Positions 12,540-13,747 of a stretch of DNA of 13,747 nt are shown in pieces; the first letter of the stretch is position 1; each line of letters begins with the position of its first letter. The stretch is from Deltaproteobacteria bacterium (GTDB lineage Bacteria; Desulfobacterota; DSM-4660; Desulfatiglandales; HGW-15). The notes under the pieces were generated by a model that saw nothing but the letters and a program-made list of their open reading frames with translations, searched no databases and was not told the origin of the DNA. The DNA lies in NCBI GenBank assembly GCA_016926135.1, contig JAFGPH010000267.1, positions 1 through 13,747 of the forward strand, in the 5' to 3' direction. Made by a program: the position numbers and the translations under genes.

Positions 12540-12772
12540 GTCCAGAGGTGAATGCCAGCGCCGTGATCTGAGCGCCTTGGAGCTGGAAAAGGTCCGATCC
12601 CTTGCTTCTGCTAGGGATGAGAGGGCGATATCCTCCTCAATCTCCAAGGCCTCCTTCATCAGGTCGCGTGCCTTCAATGAGAGGGAAACACCATCTCTGG
12701 CCGCGAGTCTTTCTATGGCTGCGTAAAGGGGGAAGCCTTGACTTTCCCTTGCCCTGAATGGTAAGATTTCAT
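12540..12772 (-). pseudogene. Relic of a ribbon-helix-helix-type antitoxin gene
   Basis: Read on the minus strand, 12728 down to about 12568 encodes about 53 residues: LYAAIERLAARDGVSLSLKA, then RDLMKEALEIEEDIALSSLA, then EARDRTFSSSKAL. This matches the style of short antitoxins of RelE/ParE-type or PIN-type systems (LY..IE.LA.RDGVSLS..ARDL..EALE.EED, ending KALSH..W). The beginning is out of frame. A minus-strand ATG at 12772-12770 leads through GKVKASP, and a one-base shift near 12729 would join it to LYAAIE. At the other end, removing one base near 12568 restores KALSH. No toxin gene follows. The gene is therefore dead, and its 5' end now underlies the vapB promoter. Confidence 0.6.
12738..12767 (+). 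promoter_or_regulatory. Likely promoter of vapBC
   Basis: TTGACT (12738-12743) and TAAGAT (12762-12767) are separated by 18 bases and lie 32 bases before the vapB start. The match is moderate. VapB-type antitoxins usually repress their own promoter, but I see no clear operator palindrome here. Confidence 0.4.
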
Positions 12773-12798
12773 GAAGTAAGAATCCGGAGGAAGACCCC

Positions 12799-13023
12799 AT
12801 GCGGATAACGTCAAAAGGACAGGTAACCATCCCCTTGCGCATCAGGGAGAGAATGGGCCTCCTGCCCAACACGGAAGTCGAGTTCCTGATAGAGGGAAAA
12901 AAGGTCGTCCTGCGAAAGGCCATGGAAAAGAACAAGCGAGGCAGGGAGATGATCGCCCGGATGCGGGGGAAAGCTTCGGTGAAGATGAGCACGGATGAAA
13001 TCATGGCCCTTACCCGAGGATAA
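12799..13023 (+). CDS. vapB: VapB-type antitoxin, AbrB/SpoVT DNA-binding domain
   Basis: The protein has 74 residues. ATG 12799 is preceded by GGAGG (12786-12790) with an 8-base gap. The N-terminal half is a typical AbrB-like swapped-hairpin domain: MRITSKGQVTIPLRIRERMG, then LLPNTEVEFLIEGKKVVLRK. It binds its own promoter as a dimer. The C-terminal half is basic and flexible and ends STDEIMALTRG, the usual toxin-binding tail of this group. The gene runs into the PIN-domain toxin with only 3 bases between stop and start, so the two are co-transcribed and translationally linked. VapB neutralises VapC by covering its active site. Confidence 0.9.
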   Translation: MRITSKGQVTIPLRIRERMGLLPNTEVEFLIEGKKVVLRKAMEKNKRGREMIARMRGKASVKMSTDEIMALTRG

Positions 13024-13026
13024 GGC

Positions 13027-13455
13027 GTGGCTGTGTTGGTGGACAGCAACGTCATCCTGGATATCGTCACCGAGGACCGTCAGTGGTTTCCATGGTCTTC
13101 GGAAACCCTGAGCCGATATGCGGAAGGGAGCATCCTGGTCATCAACCCCATCATCTATGCCGAGGTGTCCATCGCCTTTGAACGAATCGAAGAAGTGGAT
13201 GAGGTCCTGCCCCAGGACTACTTCCGCCGTCACCCTCTCCCCTGGCAGGCCGCCTTTCTTGCCGGGAAGTGCTTTCAGGCATACCGAAGACGGAGCGGCA
13301 AGAAACGATCCCCTCTTCCTGATTTCTATATCGGCGCTCATGCCGCGGTGGCCGGTATGGCGCTCATAACCCGCGATGCGGGCCGATACAGGACCTATTT
13401 TCCCGGGCTCACCATCATCGGACCGGTAGAACATCAGGGACCCGCGGCCCCCTGA
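13027..13455 (+). CDS. vapC: VapC-type PIN-domain ribonuclease toxin
   Basis: The protein has 142 residues. It starts at GTG 13027, with GAGG (13016-13019) inside the end of vapB seven bases upstream. The four acidic residues of the PIN active site are all present: D6 in VLVDSNVILD, E46 in IIYAEVSIAF, D99 in SPLPDFYIGAHA and D117 in LITRDAGRY. The protein should therefore be an active metal-dependent ribonuclease; VapC enzymes typically cut tRNA or rRNA. Length is normal. It is the second gene of the vapBC operon and is held inactive by VapB. The C-terminal tail (VEHQGPAAP) is Pro/Gly-rich, and no terminator is evident after the stop. Confidence 0.9.
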   Translation: MAVLVDSNVILDIVTEDRQWFPWSSETLSRYAEGSILVINPIIYAEVSIAFERIEEVDEVLPQDYFRRHPLPWQAAFLAGKCFQAYRRRSGKKRSPLPDFYIGAHAAVAGMALITRDAGRYRTYFPGLTIIGPVEHQGPAAP

Positions 13456-13562
13456 TGGCGCTTTGTTTCCGGAGCGGCCCGGCTGCAAGCCGCGGCGATG
13501 GAGTCGGGCCACGGCAAGCGTGGGAGATCGGGATGAGTGGTCGCGGATCCTCTGAACTGTGC

Positions 13563-13601
13563 CAATAATGCGTTTTTGAGGGCCGAAAAGGCGCTTTATT
13601 G
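13563..13601 (+). repeat. Imperfect hairpin before the RAYT fragment, REP-like candidate
   Basis: CAATAATGCG (13563-13572) pairs with CGCTTTATTG (13592-13601) at nine of ten positions. Inside, a T-run (13573-13577) faces an A-run (13586-13589). The hairpin ends 10 bases before the transposase ATG. RAYT genes are commonly flanked by REP palindromes that the enzyme recognises, so this may be one. A second copy cannot be sought beyond the window edge. Confidence 0.4.
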
Positions 13602-13611
13602 CAGGGAGCCT

Positions 13612-13747
13612 ATGGCAAGAGCAAAGCGCGGCATTACCTCCCCGGCTATATCTGGCATGTCAGCCATCGATGCCATAAACGAGAATTCCTTCTCAAGTTC
13701 TCGAAGGACCGGCATCGGTACCTGCAGTGGCTATATCAAGCCAGGAA
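13612..13747 (+). pseudogene. REP-associated tyrosine transposase (RAYT, Y1 type), frameshifted 5' end, cut by window edge
   Basis: ATG 13612 begins MARAKR, the standard start of this family. The continuation lies in another frame: from CAT 13632 it reads HYLPGYIWHVSHRCHKREFL, then LKFSKDRHRYLQWLYQAR up to the window end. The H-x3-C-H-K-R-EFLLKF-KDR pattern is typical of RAYT transposases, which use a single-strand Y1 mechanism and are linked to REP sequences. Two extra bases (or one missing) around 13626-13631, in AAGCGCGGCAT, break the frame after codon 6. A TTG at 13599 is in the second frame and could start an unbroken product with a different N-terminus. AGGGAG (13603-13608) lies only 3 bases before the ATG. 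The catalytic residues lie outside the window. Confidence 0.75.

Noticed and set aside
12535..12726. 63-codon plus-strand open frame between the OLD-like gene and vapB
   Set aside because: The minus strand of the same bases encodes the antitoxin-like relic, which explains the open plus frame. There is no ribosome binding site.
12387..13070. Full 227-codon minus-strand frame as one gene
   Set aside because: Only about 12568-12728 looks like protein. The rest is the shadow of the OLD-like gene end and of vapB.
13480..13492. Hairpin CGGCT-GCA-AGCCG as a terminator of vapBC
   Set aside because: The stem is only five base pairs and no T-run follows.
12811..13512. 233-codon open frame on the minus strand
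   Set aside because: It covers the recognisable VapB and VapC genes on the plus strand. Its translation has no family resemblance.

Overview
The window looks like an accessory region of a Gram-negative, moderately GC-rich bacterium. Hand counts on single 60-base lines give about 58-67% GC in most genes and about 38-45% in one patch. A Desulfobacterota-type (deltaproteobacterial) host is my best guess, from the style of the RHS, VapBC and REP-associated transposase proteins and of the intergenic repeats. That is recognition from memory, not a database result. All recognisable intact genes are on the plus strand.

Layout. The 3' end of a bile acid:sodium symporter-like membrane transporter (1-546) is followed by about 550 bases without a gene, holding an imperfect palindrome, a pyrimidine-rich tract and a four-copy 8-bp tandem repeat. 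A giant secreted RHS/YD-repeat protein (1096-8610, 2504 aa) comes next. Its first ~1000 residues (signal peptide, one orphan YD repeat, Ig-like domains, five fibronectin-III-like repeats, a ZU5-like domain, then a membrane segment with a basic tail) read like a complete protein. They are followed without a stop by a second signal peptide, two Ig-like domains, a DUF6531-like start, a long YD-repeat shell, the RHS core and a ~160-residue variable C-terminal tip. The tip carries an H-x3-D-x5-H motif like the zinc site of phospholipase C/P1-type enzymes. The tip and the next gene (8772-9383, exported, unknown function, candidate immunity protein) share a marked fall in GC, as expected for an exchangeable toxin-immunity cassette.

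Downstream are a secreted two-part protein of unknown function (9594-10619) and a stand-alone ABC-type ATPase with a TOPRIM domain (OLD family, 10786-12519) behind its own AT-rich promoter and inverted repeat. A frameshifted relic of a ribbon-helix-helix-type antitoxin lies on the minus strand, followed by an intact VapB (AbrB-type)-VapC (PIN) pair (12799-13455). At the right edge is the frameshifted start of a REP-associated tyrosine transposase (RAYT) behind a hairpin.

How the genes work together. The first block is best read as a surface polymorphic-toxin locus: large delivery protein, metallo-hydrolase-like tip, exported immunity. The second block is a defence and mobile-element neighbourhood: OLD nuclease-like ATPase, live and dead toxin-antitoxin modules, and a transposase. 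The most unusual items are the apparent in-frame fusion of two secreted proteins with an internal start signal, the phospholipase-C-like RHS tip, and the antitoxin relic.
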